NCBI RefSeq assembly: GCF_029227915.1
Contig: NC_079875.1
Span: forward strand, 7,316,001 to 7,380,000
Direction: 5' to 3'
Source: Hydractinia symbiolongicarpus
Lineage: Eukaryota > Cnidaria > Hydrozoa > Anthoathecata > Hydractiniidae
DNA length: 64,000 bases
In this document: in pieces, positions 25,106-38,345 of the stretch
How the letters are laid out: every line of letters starts with the position of its first letter
How positions within the stretch are numbered: position 1 is the first letter of the stretch
Translations under genes and position numbers: made by a program
The notes under the pieces: model-generated
Told to the model about the DNA's origin: nothing
Database searches by the model: none
What the model saw: the letters and a program-made list of their open reading frames with translations, nothing else

Positions 25106-26880
25106 GATTGATATTTGACGTTGCGTAATTGTTGCTCTAAAGAAATGATGTGACGGAATATTAGATAAACAATTTTCAATCTTTTCTTTCTTTCTTGGTA
25201 CTATCAATCGTTATTCGAGAAAATAGGAAACACTTCAAATCCTACTTGTTAACTCTTCTCTCAATGGAACGTGAATATTGTGAATATATTTTTTACCCTT
25301 TTATAGTATTTTTATATTTGTACGAGAAAAACAAAGTAAGTAATATTTTTTTGTGCAAATGTAGCAATTTGAATTTCATTTCATTAGCTGAAAAAAAACA
25401 AGAAGCTTCTAGACGAAAGCATTTAGGAATTGTTGAGTCATCAAAGTAATAAATTCTTTGCTTGCCGGAAATACAATGTTACATTGTTTGTGGGCTACGA
25501 TATTTAGACAACATGCAAACAAATTAAAACAGCTGAAAAGATCGGTAAATAAACTTTCTTATATTATGTAGAAAAGTGATTAAAATTAAGATTAAGCTAA
25601 ATGTTAATAACTTAAGTAAGTTTGCAAATTGTCGTCCAAATCACATTTTAATAGCAACTTTTTAGGCCGTTCCATTATATTCATTTATAGTTGTGATCAG
25701 TTGTGATCTGTTTTATAGAACATAGCAATGTCGATATCAAGCTAGTGATTGTCTAACTGTTTTAATTGTCAACACGTCCACTAGGAAGTTATTTTCCAAA
25801 AAATTTAATAAAAGATGTAGTGACTTTCCAAGTCATTTGGTCTCTAATTGAGAAAAACCTAAAAAAGTACCCATGCATTTACAAATATTGACTAGATTTT
25901 TTTTTTCGGTATAATCAATGTCTGTTACATTAAATCAGTCAGAGGCTTAAATTTTTTGTGTTATTAATAATAACAGTAGTCTGTTTGTTTGTCCACGAGA
26001 AAAAAAAAATCGTGTTACAGACACACGAAATAGTAAAAACGATAAGAAATTGTCGATATTTTTTGCGCCGTGCGGGCTTCCATGGAATTTCAGCCCAGCT
26101 AACAACTATCATTTACACGAATAAAACACCCGTTCCTTAAACTTTTTGTAACATTTTAACTTTTTTTAAAGGGGAGATATTTCCCCATCGTCCACATTGT
26201 AAGGGTTAACCTTAAACTTGTTCGGCTCATTTTGAAGACAGACGATTTTATAATTATTTAGACTAAGTATAACAGACTTTCAGGATACATTTGTTTAATC
26301 CACCTAAATATTTACTGCTAAAACTTTGCAGGGAAACATATTAACCGGGTCAACGCAAAAATATATGCTTATTTTTACTTAGTATCTGCAATCTTAATTT
26401 TATACCTATTAAAAACGCAACATATCATTTTTCACTTTTTAATTATGTTCCTTGCTTATTTTCTACAAACCGTGTTTTAGGTTATCTTTTCGTTGGGTGA
26501 AATTTTCGTAACCAAATAATAGAATTTGTTGATTTCCTTCGACTAGCGTTAGCTCTCGGAAAAAACAAAAATTATTAAATACAAAAATCGAAACATTGAT
26601 CTGTTTTTGTTTTTTTGCCATTTTCCTTTTTCCTTAATTATCAATTTTTTATCAATAAGTATGAGACATACCCTGATTTAAGTAGGCATAAATTGGAAAA
26701 TTTTCATTAAAAAAGCCAATAGCAAAGTTCTCGGAAGATTTACAGTCGGTTGACATAAATCGTAAAAAACATAAGTTATGGATAAGGTTAATTGGGAAAG
26801 CATTTTGGCTGGAAAACTGCAATCACGTTTTCCCGGTCTTCCAGATATCTTTATTCTGTGTAAAAACCACCTTTTCTTCA
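25106..26880. repeat. 5' flank of minus-type cassette, copy 3 (diverged)
   Basis: No gene is supported. It follows the upstream flank of genes C and F in order (compare 5943-8050) with more point changes and indels. The TATA site is kept at 25298-25306. Confidence 0.55.
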
Positions 26881-26884
26881 AAGT

Positions 26885-28721
26885 AATCCTATAAAAAAAC
26901 TTCAAACAAAGCATGCCCTTTTTACTCATCGTGAGGTTAACTTAAAGCTTATATGTTTTTCTATATTTTTCATTTTTGCGTTCTGGGACCGAGGTTGTAT
27001 CGCATTCGAATATGAATGTGATTCGAATCTAAAATGTAAAAAAACAAACTGTTGTTGTCGAACGAAGTGTTGTCAGAAACATTTTTTTAAACGAAAAAAA
27101 CGTACGATGATATAACATCACAAAGAAAAACTTTTGGAAATGCACCAGACAATTTCAGTTATACATTTCCAATTCGTTCTCTTTGGGACAAAGCGAAATT
27201 TAATAATCGAAGTAAAAAATTAATTGGACTTTTATTCAGAGTACTCTATCAAGCGACGTACTGGGAAAGCGAATGAAAAAACAGGTGTTTGTTGTTTAAA
27301 TTTTTTGATGGAAAAATGAATTTGCGTGCATAATGATTTTTGAGCTGTTTCTTTCAGAACTCTCTTTTGCCTTAAATATTAAGTTTGTTGTTGTGTCTTG
27401 AGCCGGAAAATATTTTCTTTAAGCACTTAATTTGTAAGAATATACTCAATAACTTTCCACAGGCTTGCCCAAATTGAATCAAACTTAGCGCACTTATAGT
27501 ACGTCACAAAACGAAGAATATAAAAGCTTTTTTTGCTTGCTTAGTACATTTTCTGTGACATCATGAAAAGATTTGAAATTTCTATAAAATGCCACTATCT
27601 GCCTAAAATTCAATTACTTTAGTTTTAGAGTGAATTTTTTTTCATTCTGTTTGAAGTTTCTCACAGCTGTATAAATGTTATATGACATATTTTTGGGTTT
27701 TTAAATGAATCACATGAAAAATTGCCCGAACATCTGCTTTTCCCGATTTTCTGGTGAAGTCCGAAAAGATCGGGGTATCGGATTAACCATGTGCAAAAGA
27801 TGCAGAAGGATTTATCTTGATGAAACAAAGTTGTGTTGTAAGTTTCAAATTATAGAGATTACCCTAGCAAGAGTTTTTATATTTTCCCCGTTTTCAGGGT
27901 TTCATAGAGATTTTTAGGGTTAGTTTCAAGTAATAGCCAATATTAAAGCCTTTGAAAGGTATTGCACTTAAAAGTTTGACATGCACGTGTCTAATGGATA
28001 ATTATTGAAACTCAGAAGGTATGGTAGTTATGCAAAATAGTATTAAGGAGTTATTAAAAAAACCGTCTGGAGGAGGGGAATCCACCTACCCCCACTTCCT
28101 ACCCCCGGACCGAATAGGGTTAAAAGAAAAGAAAATCTAATTCCTAGTTGACCTAGGTTGATTATTTTAGTTGCTTCTGTGTGGTTAAAAACGTGGCCGT
28201 CAGTTAATGATGTCTGATTTAAGACGAATTAATTACTTTTCCATTTTAATTAGTGCAAATATTCTCCGCACGTACATGTATCACTTCAGTAATCATCACA
28301 GTCCGACAAGTGCTGACACACACTTAAACTTTCTTTCAATTTATAAAAGTTCTTTTTTATCATATAAAATTGTTGCAAATTATTTAAATGAATTGATTGA
28401 ATGAGGGAGGGAGAGAACTTTGAAAAATGTTTCAAAGGAGAGCATGGCAAAGCAACGATAAATTTTAACAGATTTCGCTTTTTACGTAACGCTTGTTAGA
28501 CGCCTTTGATTTTTTTACACATTTTGATTTTTTTTTCATTCTTATTATTTTGATGCGCGTACTTTTATTATCAAATGTTTTGCTTTCAACGGTTTAAATA
28601 TAACGTATTGCAGATTGTGAGTTTTCAAACTTCCAAATATTTTCTTTATGTTTTTGTTTGGTATCTCTTACATGGATTCAATAAGAGATTCAGTAGACTC
28701 TGCCACGGGAGTTGGGCTAGT
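26885..28721 (+). mobile_element. Helitron-like element, plus strand, with inserted dispersed repeat
   Basis: About 26885-27480 matches 17870-18440 and the intronic copy. About 28560-28721 matches its 3' part and ends with a decayed hairpin then GGGCTAGT at 28721. Between them, 27720-28130 is a copy of another dispersed repeat. No coding capacity is evident. Confidence 0.4.
27720..28130 (+). repeat. Dispersed repeat, copy 2
   Basis: It shares order and phrases with 31040-31445 (same strand) and 23470-23710 (opposite strand): a 'gggtttcata(g/t)agattt' core, then a G/C-rich end with 'gaccgaatag(g/a)gttaaaa'. The encoded 70-codon frame at 27705 is not conserved in the other copies. Confidence 0.6.
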
Positions 28722-29589
28722 TACATATTATTGTCTGAATACAAACACACATCAATTAACAAAACACAAAATAAAATGAAAACTGAAAAATTAAAGCGGA
28801 AAATCGAGAACAAAAATATCTTGTTGGCGCACATTTAAATAAGAACAAATTTTAGATACGTCAAAAAAGAATAAACACATCCACTATGCTTACTGAGGCA
28901 TTATTTTTACAGTAGACTCGCGCAAACATTCACTTACTTTTGTAGGATAGTCTCGGAGACGTTGTTCGTATACAAAAGATTTTTAATAGATTGGCAGCCA
29001 CCAATATTGTACAGAACTCGGTACGCTAATCAAAATATAGATATGGGTTTTTGGTACAATGTTGTTGATAAGAACCAAAAAAAGCGGTTGATCCAGCATC
29101 CATAAATTATCCAAAATTAGTACCAACTTTTAATTATTATTTATTTAAGTGGGAACTTCATAACACAATTCCTACATATTTAGCCTTAAACAGCAAGCGA
29201 GATGTAATTTTCTCACGAATTAATTAATTTATAATTATTATACTACTTTTGTTGCGGAAAAATTGTATCTCCTCATTTTCCTTCAGAAATACTAACACAC
29301 TTATTGAGTTTTACAGTTACCGCAATCGTCCGTGTTTAAAACAAATCGAAGAAAATGTCGCTTATATAAAATAAGTTTGGTTTTTAATTTCTCAATAATG
29401 TGTTGTTTTTACCAGACAAAGCGACTTTATTTTGTGAAACTTTATATTGTTTGAGTCAATACACTGTCAATTAAATTGTAATATTATTAAGCATGACAGA
29501 GTACAATCCTATTGTATTTTTTGTCTTATTAATTTGCTTGAACATGTTAGTTAAACTTAGTATCCCTTGTATATGAGATTTAGGTAAGG
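28722..29589. other. Unassigned AT-rich stretch
   Basis: I see no gene, repeat or RNA signal that I can support. Confidence 0.4.
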
Positions 29590-31810
29590 TTCTATTTTCA
29601 ACTGATTTGAACTTTTTTAGCAATTTGCAATATGTGATATCTACATGATTACTAGTTAATTCATAGATCAGGCAAACTATATTTAGACTGTTGACAACAA
29701 GCAATTTATTTGGACACCTAGCGCCACTATGACAATTTCATCAATATACTGAAAAGAAAGTTAATTGACTGTCTGTCTGTTTATAAATTTTATGCCCATA
29801 GTTTTTTACAAGGTTACAATTTCAGCAAATGGATTAAAAATTTATAAATAAGAAATCTCCAAATTAATTTTACTTCTAAAACTTAAAGTTCAACGAAATG
29901 AGCACACGATCATTTTAAACCCTCTTTCCACATAATGATTCATTTGACTTCCTACTTCCTAATTTACTCCCTAAGTTTGTAACGCATTTAATTGCATCTT
30001 GTCATAAAATTATAACAGCTATTACCTGACTGATTCGGTAATTACTTTGTTATTTCATTTACCTTATCGCATTTACTTTTGGAAACTCTGTACATGAATT
30101 ATGTAAAAGATGTTTGGGTCAAATTAGGTTTTTACTTCATTAGCGATAGTATGATAGAGGAACATAATTCGAAAACGTTTTTGAAAGACTTATTAACATA
30201 CATACTTTTTTCCAATTTACTTTGTATCGGCATTCTTGATGTTGTGGAGGAAAGCTGAGATGAAAGGGCTGCTTTAAAACTTCTGGTTTGGATTATTTAT
30301 AGACTTGGATTTTATTTTGTGTGCACTTTGTTCAAGCTGGATAAAAAAATTTAAGAAATCAAAAATTAAAAAAAATGTTAACAACACAAAAGATGGAGTT
30401 TTAAAGTAAATACTGTTCTGATCTAATAGTACACATTCCTAAGAATTATTAAAGCATATCAGGCTAATGCAAATTGAAATAATAAAAAAATTAAGAAAAA
30501 TCAAATTGAAAATATCATTTTTTGGAACAACATCACCATTTATTTTAAATATCAAATCACTTTACATATTCTTGTTATTTGCTGTGTCACGTTTTATGGC
30601 CATGTCATTTCCTCTTCACTGATTTGTTTGGACTGGTTTAATTGCTACTTGCTAATGATCCTAAAAAACACCATCTTATTTTGGAAATCATTTTATAGCC
30701 TTGGTCCAAGAGCCTACGATAAATGGAGACCATTGTCAAATATTTTATTTTATATTTTAAAATGTAAAAAATCAAGAAGAAAAGAAGTAACTTTAGGGTT
30801 TAGGGACCATTTAATTTTCCAGCAAACTTTACCCTTTTCTATCGCAAGACTCAAAAAACCGCTGGTGTGGTGTTATAATATATTCCTTGTCGACAGAATT
30901 TTTTCAAAAACTAATCTTACAATTTTAAAACACCAAACGACCAATTTTATTCTACAATAGCTTGAAGTTTCTGAAAGCTAGGTAAAGGTTCTCTAACATA
31001 TTTCTGTTTTTCAAGAGATTGCATAAAAAATGCCAAAAATTGTTTCGATCCGTTTTTTCCGATTTTGGGGTAACATCCAAAAATCGGGAAATCAGATTAA
31101 TCACATGTACACATAACGCAAAGTGATTCTTCTTGATAAAAAAGGTGTGTTGTAAGGTTCAGGTTCTAACGATAATCCTAACAAGAGTTATTATACTTTT
31201 CCCATTATCAGGGTTTCATATAGATTTGTAGGGATTGTTTCGAGTAATAGCCATTATCAGACCCTCTCTTCGGTATGGGACCTAAATATATTGCACGCAG
31301 ATGGGTAATATATAAATATTGGGACTCAGTCATTACTGTAGCCATGGAATGTAGCATTATGGATTTATTAAAAAAATCTTTAGGGAGGGCGGAATCCGCC
31401 ACACACAGACCCCTCCCTACCTTGAACCGAATAGAGTTAAAAAGTTACTAAGTAATTCAAAACTTAAGTTCAAAAATGTAAATGTACTTTTTTAAATTCT
31501 AGTTACAATACAAAGCCTTGTTAAATCTGCTACATGCAGTGTGAAGTTTGGAGTGAAGTAATAAGAATTTGGACCAATGCTCTGCAATGTGTTTCCCGGC
31601 GTGTATATATGGATTCGTGTAACCAACATATGCAAATTAATTTGAAATCTGTGTCGCACCTAGTAAGAATAACAAAATTTAACTTTGCAATCTTACTTTG
31701 CGTGTATTGATGTTTACAACATTTGAATTTAGTGGATTTTTAAAGCTTTGTAACTCTGTTTGTGACTTGTTAATGTTAGATTTTATATTTTTGGTGCCTT
31801 TATATTTCAG
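29590..31810. repeat. 5' flank of plus-type duplicated cassette, copy 3
   Basis: It matches 1-1600 and 10340-12900 in order. At about 31740 it jumps to the equivalent of intron 2 of gene A (near 2580). The promoter, UTR exon and coding exons 1 and 2 of this copy are therefore deleted. The dispersed repeat at 31040-31445 interrupts it. Confidence 0.65.
31040..31445 (+). repeat. Dispersed repeat, copy 3
   Basis: Same family as 27720-28130; ends in 'gaccgaatag'-like sequence next to a G+C-rich patch. It sits inside the plus-type cassette, so it inserted into this copy after or during the duplications (it is absent from 1-1600). Confidence 0.55.
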
Positions 31811-32083
31811 TTTTGAATGCTTTCATCACAAAGTTCCTTTTAAGTGGAAAATACCTGACTTAAATGATGAGATAAGTCAAATCGACGGGATTTTTAGTCA
31901 ACTTTAAACTGGCATGAAAATTGCCAATCAAAAATTAGATTAGGGGCTTGTTGTGAGCGTGCAAGAAGCACAAAATCTGCATCAAACTTTTGAAAATGAT
32001 CTAATTTCAATAAGAGTATTGGGTGGAATAAGATCGAGACTTCTGACGCAGTCAGAGCTCAATTGCAGCACATTATTCATTAA
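31811..32083 (+). pseudogene. Plus-type family member E, exon 3 relic only
   Basis: TTTCAG at 31805-31810 and the following sequence match exon 3 of gene A through the final HIIH-like codons and TAA at 32081. Exons 1 and 2 and the promoter are gone. The remaining exon has in-frame stops: one soon after LNAFIT, one in the QLQT region, and the conserved cysteine codon TGT changed to TAG. Clearly dead. Confidence 0.8.
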
Positions 32084-35000
32084 CTTCAACGTTACATATT
32101 CACTGCCATTAATATCAATCTATTGTACTTTCCTGGTGTTTGAATTGGCCCTTCTTAATTTACAAGCAAACCTCTTATAACGTAAGGATAAAATTTTTTG
32201 TACTTTTGTAATTTCCTTCGGTGTCAAATATTAAATTTTATGGGATGAAAGTTGTATTTGCTCCCAACTTCTGTATTTTGAATCATCCATTAAGTAGGGT
32301 GGGGTGAAAATTAGTTAAAAAGATTATTTAATTTCGCATTGTGTTACAATGGCTATTTGTGCATTTTTGCTATTGCCTGTTTATCTTATGGCAGCATTTT
32401 AGCTTGTCTCAGATACCATACCCAGTCTAATGTTTTCTTCTGATGGGAACTAAATGGTATCATTACATGTATCATTTTAGTCGATGTCCCAATTTCATAC
32501 ATGTTTTGTTACGTTGACAATGCAGTGATATATTCTGTTGAAACACAACTTAGTCAAGTTAAGAGAGAAGTAAACACTACACGAAAACGGAAATTTTTGC
32601 CTGTCATTTCACAATGTCTTATATGATTAACTTTGGAGCGTAGGTGAATAATGATTATTATTTTCTAAAAAATTATTTTATTACTAAATCATCTTTGCAC
32701 GTAATATTGCCTTAACACGACATCAAACGCATCCACGTAGGGTTTCTTTCGTGTTTCTTCCTATTTTTTCTGTTTTCGTACCGTTACTTTGTTTATTTTT
32801 ATGTTTGAAAGAGTGCAAACATACACTACTTGACGGAAAGTAATTTCACACACAACATTGTTGCATAAATCAGTTTTTTATACAGTAATTGAAACCAACC
32901 AACCACATTTTTGTTTTACATATTGCGCGGCAAGCAATAAAACATAAAAACATTGTAAGCATATTCAATATATTAAATGACTGCGTCAAGGCTTTAGAAA
33001 ATGGATTTGGTGGTTTATATTAACATCTACTTGAAGAATATTCAAGCACAAGAACATTACCAAACCTTTAAAACTTTATTCCATGTCTCAAGCCCACATG
33101 TCTCAAGCCCTCAAGTCCACATAAGGGCCTTAATATGTCCCAATAGTAGATAATTCCTCATTAACAACTTTCCGAACCGTTTCAAAATATTGTTTAATTG
33201 ACAGGGATATTGACCCAGGCTGTACATAATAACATGGTAGTTGTATCTTTTTAAATAAGCACTGTCGTTCGTAAAAGAAATGAGCTTATGAAAATATCCC
33301 GTTAGGCAGAAGGACAAATCAAAAGGTATAATTCATAATATCTATAATTATGTCAAGTATTACCACTGCTGCTATTATAATATTCTTGGGACTAGTTTTT
33401 TGCCTTGCATTATATTCTGTTGTGTATGCAACACATTTGAGATTTAAAGATTGTACCCTATTACGATTTACATTTATAAGACTTTTAGGTAGACTTTATA
33501 TTTTTACCACAATTAACAATGGGTCGAAATATACTTAAACATAATTGCTGTTTCGTACTTAAGAGCAATTATGTTCTGTCAAATAGCAATAGAGGTATAG
33601 ATCATATGTTTTTTTAAACGAATTCATATCATACATAATTAGTGAGCTCTCTTTTATTTGATATCGAAAGAATTATTCCCATAAGCTAAAACAGTGGTTT
33701 TATCAAACGATAATTGACGGCTTTCGCACACTCGTGCGCAACCATACACTTCACGGTTGCCAGTCAACACATATGTTCTACCTGTAAGTCAAGTGCGTTC
33801 AATATGCTCCTTTAGTGTTACCTTCTAGTGGCGTATATTTTCACAATAGAATGTAACAATTTATCTTGTGCTCGTGTAACGCTATACCACACTTGAGATG
33901 AGTGATGAGGGAATTTTAATTCAGACAGAGATAAAAATAGATGGGAAGTTTTAAATGTCACATATGGCTTACAGCATTTCTTAAAAATCTTTTTTAATTT
34001 ATATCAAGTTGTTGTTAGATAGTTGACCAAGATTCCGAAAAACGATGACGCTTTTCTTTTGAACAGCATCGGTTAAATGTCCTTATGCAAATTGTTTAAA
34101 AACAGTTTTTAATAAAGGTAATAGGATAACCACTTTTGCGAAAAATGTTTTCCAACTTAACTAACTCTTTGTGGAAAAGTGACTAACTGGAACACATTCA
34201 AAACAACGATTGACAAAAAATTTGAATGTTTTTGTAATTAAACTCTCAAGATGAGTTTATAGAACGATAAAAATAGGTTTATACAAACTGTGGTGATGCA
34301 GGAAATTCCAGAACAAGTTACATTAGCATGGATGAAAGAAAGTCTGTTATTGCTATCAGGTTAAACGATATTCACAGATGGCAAGTGTTCATATTTGCGT
34401 AAAACAGTCTTGAGTGTTTAGGACGTTTAAATAGAACAAGATATTATCGACCTAACGCCTATAAATTACTTGTGTAAAGTCATCAGGACAATTGGCAAAC
34501 CAATATTTCTTGTAATGACACATAAATGCAATGCTAAGTGTGAAAACAAAAGACCTATGACAACACCATTAACTTGCTACTACAATTTCTCATTAATATG
34601 AAATTCATTATTAGCTATGATAAAAAGATGCTTTATTTCACTCTTACTAAATCCTGCCATCTTATTAAAACTTTTAAGCAACAATACTCCAAGGATATTG
34701 GTAAATGTAGAATCCACATCAACACTACGAATGTAAAATTTGACGAAATTGCCTTAGATTCCACTTTTATCATAAAAATTAGATTGTTATAGGAGTTATG
34801 ATGACGTGAGCAGTACAAATTTGTTCACCCGTTTTCTTTATGTTAAGAGGTTAACCAAAATATGTATAGAATCATGTCCTTTCGACACACGCTTACAGCT
34901 TACATTCTGGTTTGATGATTTTTTGGTCTCATCTTTTCTGAACTACTTTGAGTTGTTTTAAACTGTTTTCATTCTATCATTGTTTTGATATCTGTGAAGC

Positions 35001-35199
35001 CTTATATAGAATATTCACTTGATGACAACCAACTACTACAATGTCGCGAAAACTACATAACGATGTTAAAATATTCAACCTTAGGTAATAACAAATTAAA
35101 ATGATGATCTTCTATTGCCATAACCTTAAGTCAATGCAATTTTAACGGCCGTGACTTTCATTTAGCGATTTTAACCTATTAAAAAACGGCTTGAAAACT
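32084..35199. other. Spacer between relic E and gene F
   Basis: No gene is supported. Segments near 33000-33110 and 33300-33660 match the A-C spacer. A 62-codon hydrophobic frame at 33350-33538 is not conserved in the homologous spacer copies at 4414 (stops after about 33 codons) and 22494 (stops at once), so I do not call it. Confidence 0.5.
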
Positions 35200-35205
35200 T
35201 TTATT
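35200..35205 (-). terminator. Poly(A) signal of gene F
   Basis: AATAAA on the minus strand, about 113 nt past the stop codon, same place as for gene C. Confidence 0.45.
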
Positions 35206-35317
35206 TTAAAAAGAAAGTAAAATAAGAAAACACAACAACCTTTACAGAGAACAGGTTTATTTCCTTTATACTACAAGACAAAGAGTTGCATGTAAACAAA
35301 ATTACAAATTATTAAAT

Positions 35318-36058
35318 TCAGGGAACTGCAGGTGTAATAATAGCTTGAAGACGATTCTTGATAACAAGAAGTCTGGCTTTTACGCCGTTTAATACTCTGT
35401 TTGAAACTTGATCGTTGCCCAGCATTTGATTCAAATTTCTAGCGTCTTGTACGCTCGACACAAGTCCACAATCAAGTCGTCGATTGATAATTTCAAGACG
35501 AGAGTTGATATCATCTATTAACTTACATGTTTGATTTATTAGTTGTTCTACACCCGATAACTTGAGACTTGCAATGAAAGGATTCAGGTCTATAATTAAA
35601 AAGACATATCTTTATCGTTAGGAAAAGTTTCGCGAAATTTATCTGACTAGTTTAGGGCAAAGACTATTCAAATAATCAGCTTTTTACATTGTAGGTACTC
35701 CTCCATTAAGTTTGTAAAACGGAAAGCAAAAGGATATATTTTGTCAATGTTAAAAAAAAGATTTGAATCAGTTTGCTTCACACTTACGTGGTATAATGTT
35801 GTTGCAAACTACGATATTTTCATTTGCGCTTGACAGTATTGCAGTAATTTCACCATCTTGTGGTTTTGTTGGGACATCTGGAATGTTGGTGCAATTAAGA
35901 GTTTGTCCATATGACACTATAAAATATGAGAAAAATTAAGTATTTTTCACCAAATTTATTATTGATAATTTTTTTTGGAGTACAAAAATTATTTTATTTA
36001 ACAAACCTGACGCAAAACATAGCAGTACAGAGCAGATCCATAAACCAACTTTATTCAT
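35318..36058 (-). CDS. Small secreted protein, minus-type family member F (3 coding exons, intact)
   Basis: Coding exons 36007-36058, 35788-35916 and 35318-35589 give 453 nt and 150 residues, the same as gene C. The signal peptide MNKVGLWICSVLLCFASG and exon 2 are identical in protein to C. Exon 3 differs at a few residues (IDDINSRLEI in place of IDHLNARLEI; SSVQDARN in place of SIVQEARN; a final IITPAVP). Splice sites and phase-1 introns are conserved. Few changes and no breaks mean either a recent duplication or gene conversion with C. TATAAAAG lies at 36242-36250. Function unknown. Confidence 0.8.
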
Positions 36059-36241
36059 GATTGATATTGTAATTTGCGTTATTGTTGCTTTAAAGAAATG
36101 ATGTGATGAAAAATTAGATAAGAGAATTTCTTGTCTTTCCTTCTTGTAAATCGTTACTTGAGGAAATAGAAAATATTTCAAATCCTATTTGTTTTCTCTA
36201 CCCTCTTTACAGCGATTGTGAATATACTTTTTACCATTTGC

Positions 36242-36250
36242 CTTTTATAG
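36242..36250 (-). promoter_or_regulatory. TATA box of gene F
   Basis: CTATAAAAG on the minus strand, same distance (about 185 bp) before the start codon as in gene C. Confidence 0.6.
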
Positions 36251-38345
36251 TATTTAACTTTTTTCGAGACAAACAAAGTAATTAGTGGTTTTTTGTGTCA
36301 ATATAGCAATTTAAATTTAATTTTTTAGGTGCAAAAATACAAGAAGTCTTATAGAGAAAAGTAATTGGAAATCGATGTGTCATCTAAAATAATAAATTTT
36401 CCGACTGCCAGAAATATAATCTCACCTTGGTTGCGGGTTATGTAACTTTGACGACATGCAAACAATCTAAATCGGGTGATAAAATCAGTAAGTAAGATTA
36501 GGTTAAGTGTTAATAGCTCTAATTGATTGTTATGTAAGTTTGCCAATTATTGTCCATGACACATTCTAAAAACCACTTTTGCGCTCTTTCGTTATTTTTT
36601 TGTTGTTATCAGTTCTAATAACTTTTATAGCACATAGCAATGACGATATCAAAATATTTTTAGCTGTTTTCATTTTAAACACATCTAGTAGGAAGTTATT
36701 TTACAAAAAGTTAAATGAAATATGTAGTGACCTCCCAAGTAATTGGGCTCTAATTAAAAAGACACCGAAGAAGTATACGTTAATAAGTATTGAGTAGAGT
36801 AGTTTTTTTCGGTATAATTACTGTCTCGGATATGATATTGGTTAGGGACTCGAACTTCCTAATTTCTTATATTTTTTGTTCGTCAACAACAAAACATCGT
36901 GATCCGAACACAGAAAATATCAAAACCGATAATTTTGCACAGGCTAATCACTATTTTTTTCACGAACAAAATGCCTGCTCCTTAAACTTTTTACAACCTT
37001 TTTGATTTCCAGCTTATTTACGACAGATGCCAGATTTTAAGAATGAGTAGAGAAAACACATCACATACTATAAAGCCTTTAAAACCTTAACGCAATCTTT
37101 GACAAACACATGGTCAGGATTCATTTAAAAAAATATTTGAAACAGTCGGATTGGTCTAGCCCTTATTTATTTGTTTGTCAACAAGAAAAAATCGTGCTAA
37201 AGACACACGAAGCGGGAAAAGCGATAAATATTTGTTGACTTTTGCTGCAACAGGCGGATTTTGATGGAATATCACACAAGCTGACGACTTTTTTTGTCGC
37301 AAAAGAATATCCTTTTTCTTAAGCTTTTTGTAACATCTTAACTTTTTTCTAAAGGAGAAATATTTCTCCATCCTTCACACTGTAAGACAGTGATTTTTTC
37401 TGTCCATTTATGACAAACGCTGTAATAATTATTTATACTAAGCATAACAGATTTTAAGAATGAGTAGAGTGTGTTTAATCGCTTTAAATATTTGCTGCTA
37501 AAACTTCGCAGCAAAACACATCACAGTCGAATAAGCCCAAAAATATATACTTCTTTTTAGTTAGTATTTCCAATCTAAATTTCATTCACTCTAAGAATGC
37601 AAAAACGTATTTATTGAAGACCTCGCCATATCATTTTACATTTTATATTTTGTTCCTCGTTTATGTTATATAAACCGTGTCTTACGCTATCCAGGCAAAA
37701 TTTTAGTAACCAATTCATAGAATTCGCTTGTTTCCTCCGACTCATGTTAGGTCTCAGATAAAAAAGGTTATCTATGTGATAATACCTGTATACGTCTGTC
37801 TGCCACGCAAAATGGTGGCAAGTAGAAGACGCACGCATTACGGTATAAAAAGGACGGGCGAACCCGTGGATTTTTCCACAGGCTAACGACTAGTTAAATA
37901 AAAAAATGAATAGACATTATTTTTACTTCCTCTTTTGTTGTTTTTCCTTCTTTCGTAATCGTCAAATTTCGTTAGTGAATTTGAAAAATAATATGACTGA
38001 GAGTTTTTATTAATAGGCAATAGCAAAGTTCTCGGAAAATTTATAGACGAGCGAAAAATTATAAGTCGGGGATAGGAATAGTTGATAGAATATGTTGTCG
38101 GGAAAACTGAAGTCACGAAGATATTCTTGATCTATGAACCACTTTTTTGTAACAAAATATCTTTCGAAGGACTGTATAATTTATTATCATTAAATCAAAA
38201 TAATGATCTGCGGATAGTGTGCTTGTCAAAAACCTTGGAAGCTTGATATAGTAAAAGTCTGAAAAAACTATGTGAGCGAAATAGAATCATCGAAAGTAGG
38301 AAGTTTGTGTAATTGCGCACATACAGTTGTTTTTGCAAAAATATA
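36251..38345. repeat. 5' flank of minus-type cassette, copy 2 (near-identical to 6134-8247)
   Basis: It follows 6134-8247 base for base over long runs, including noncoding sequence. The duplication with gene C and its 3' flank therefore covers at least 5070-8245 and 35185-38345. The match ends near 38345 where 8248 begins the partial third copy. Confidence 0.75.

Noticed and set aside
30628-30960. 110-codon plus-strand frame
   Set aside because: Lies in the noncoding cassette flank; the equivalent sequences at 770 and 11390 have stops and frameshifts.
33350-33538. 62-codon hydrophobic frame that could be a small membrane protein
   Set aside because: The homologous spacers at 4414 and 22494 have early stops in the same frame, so there is no sign of coding conservation.
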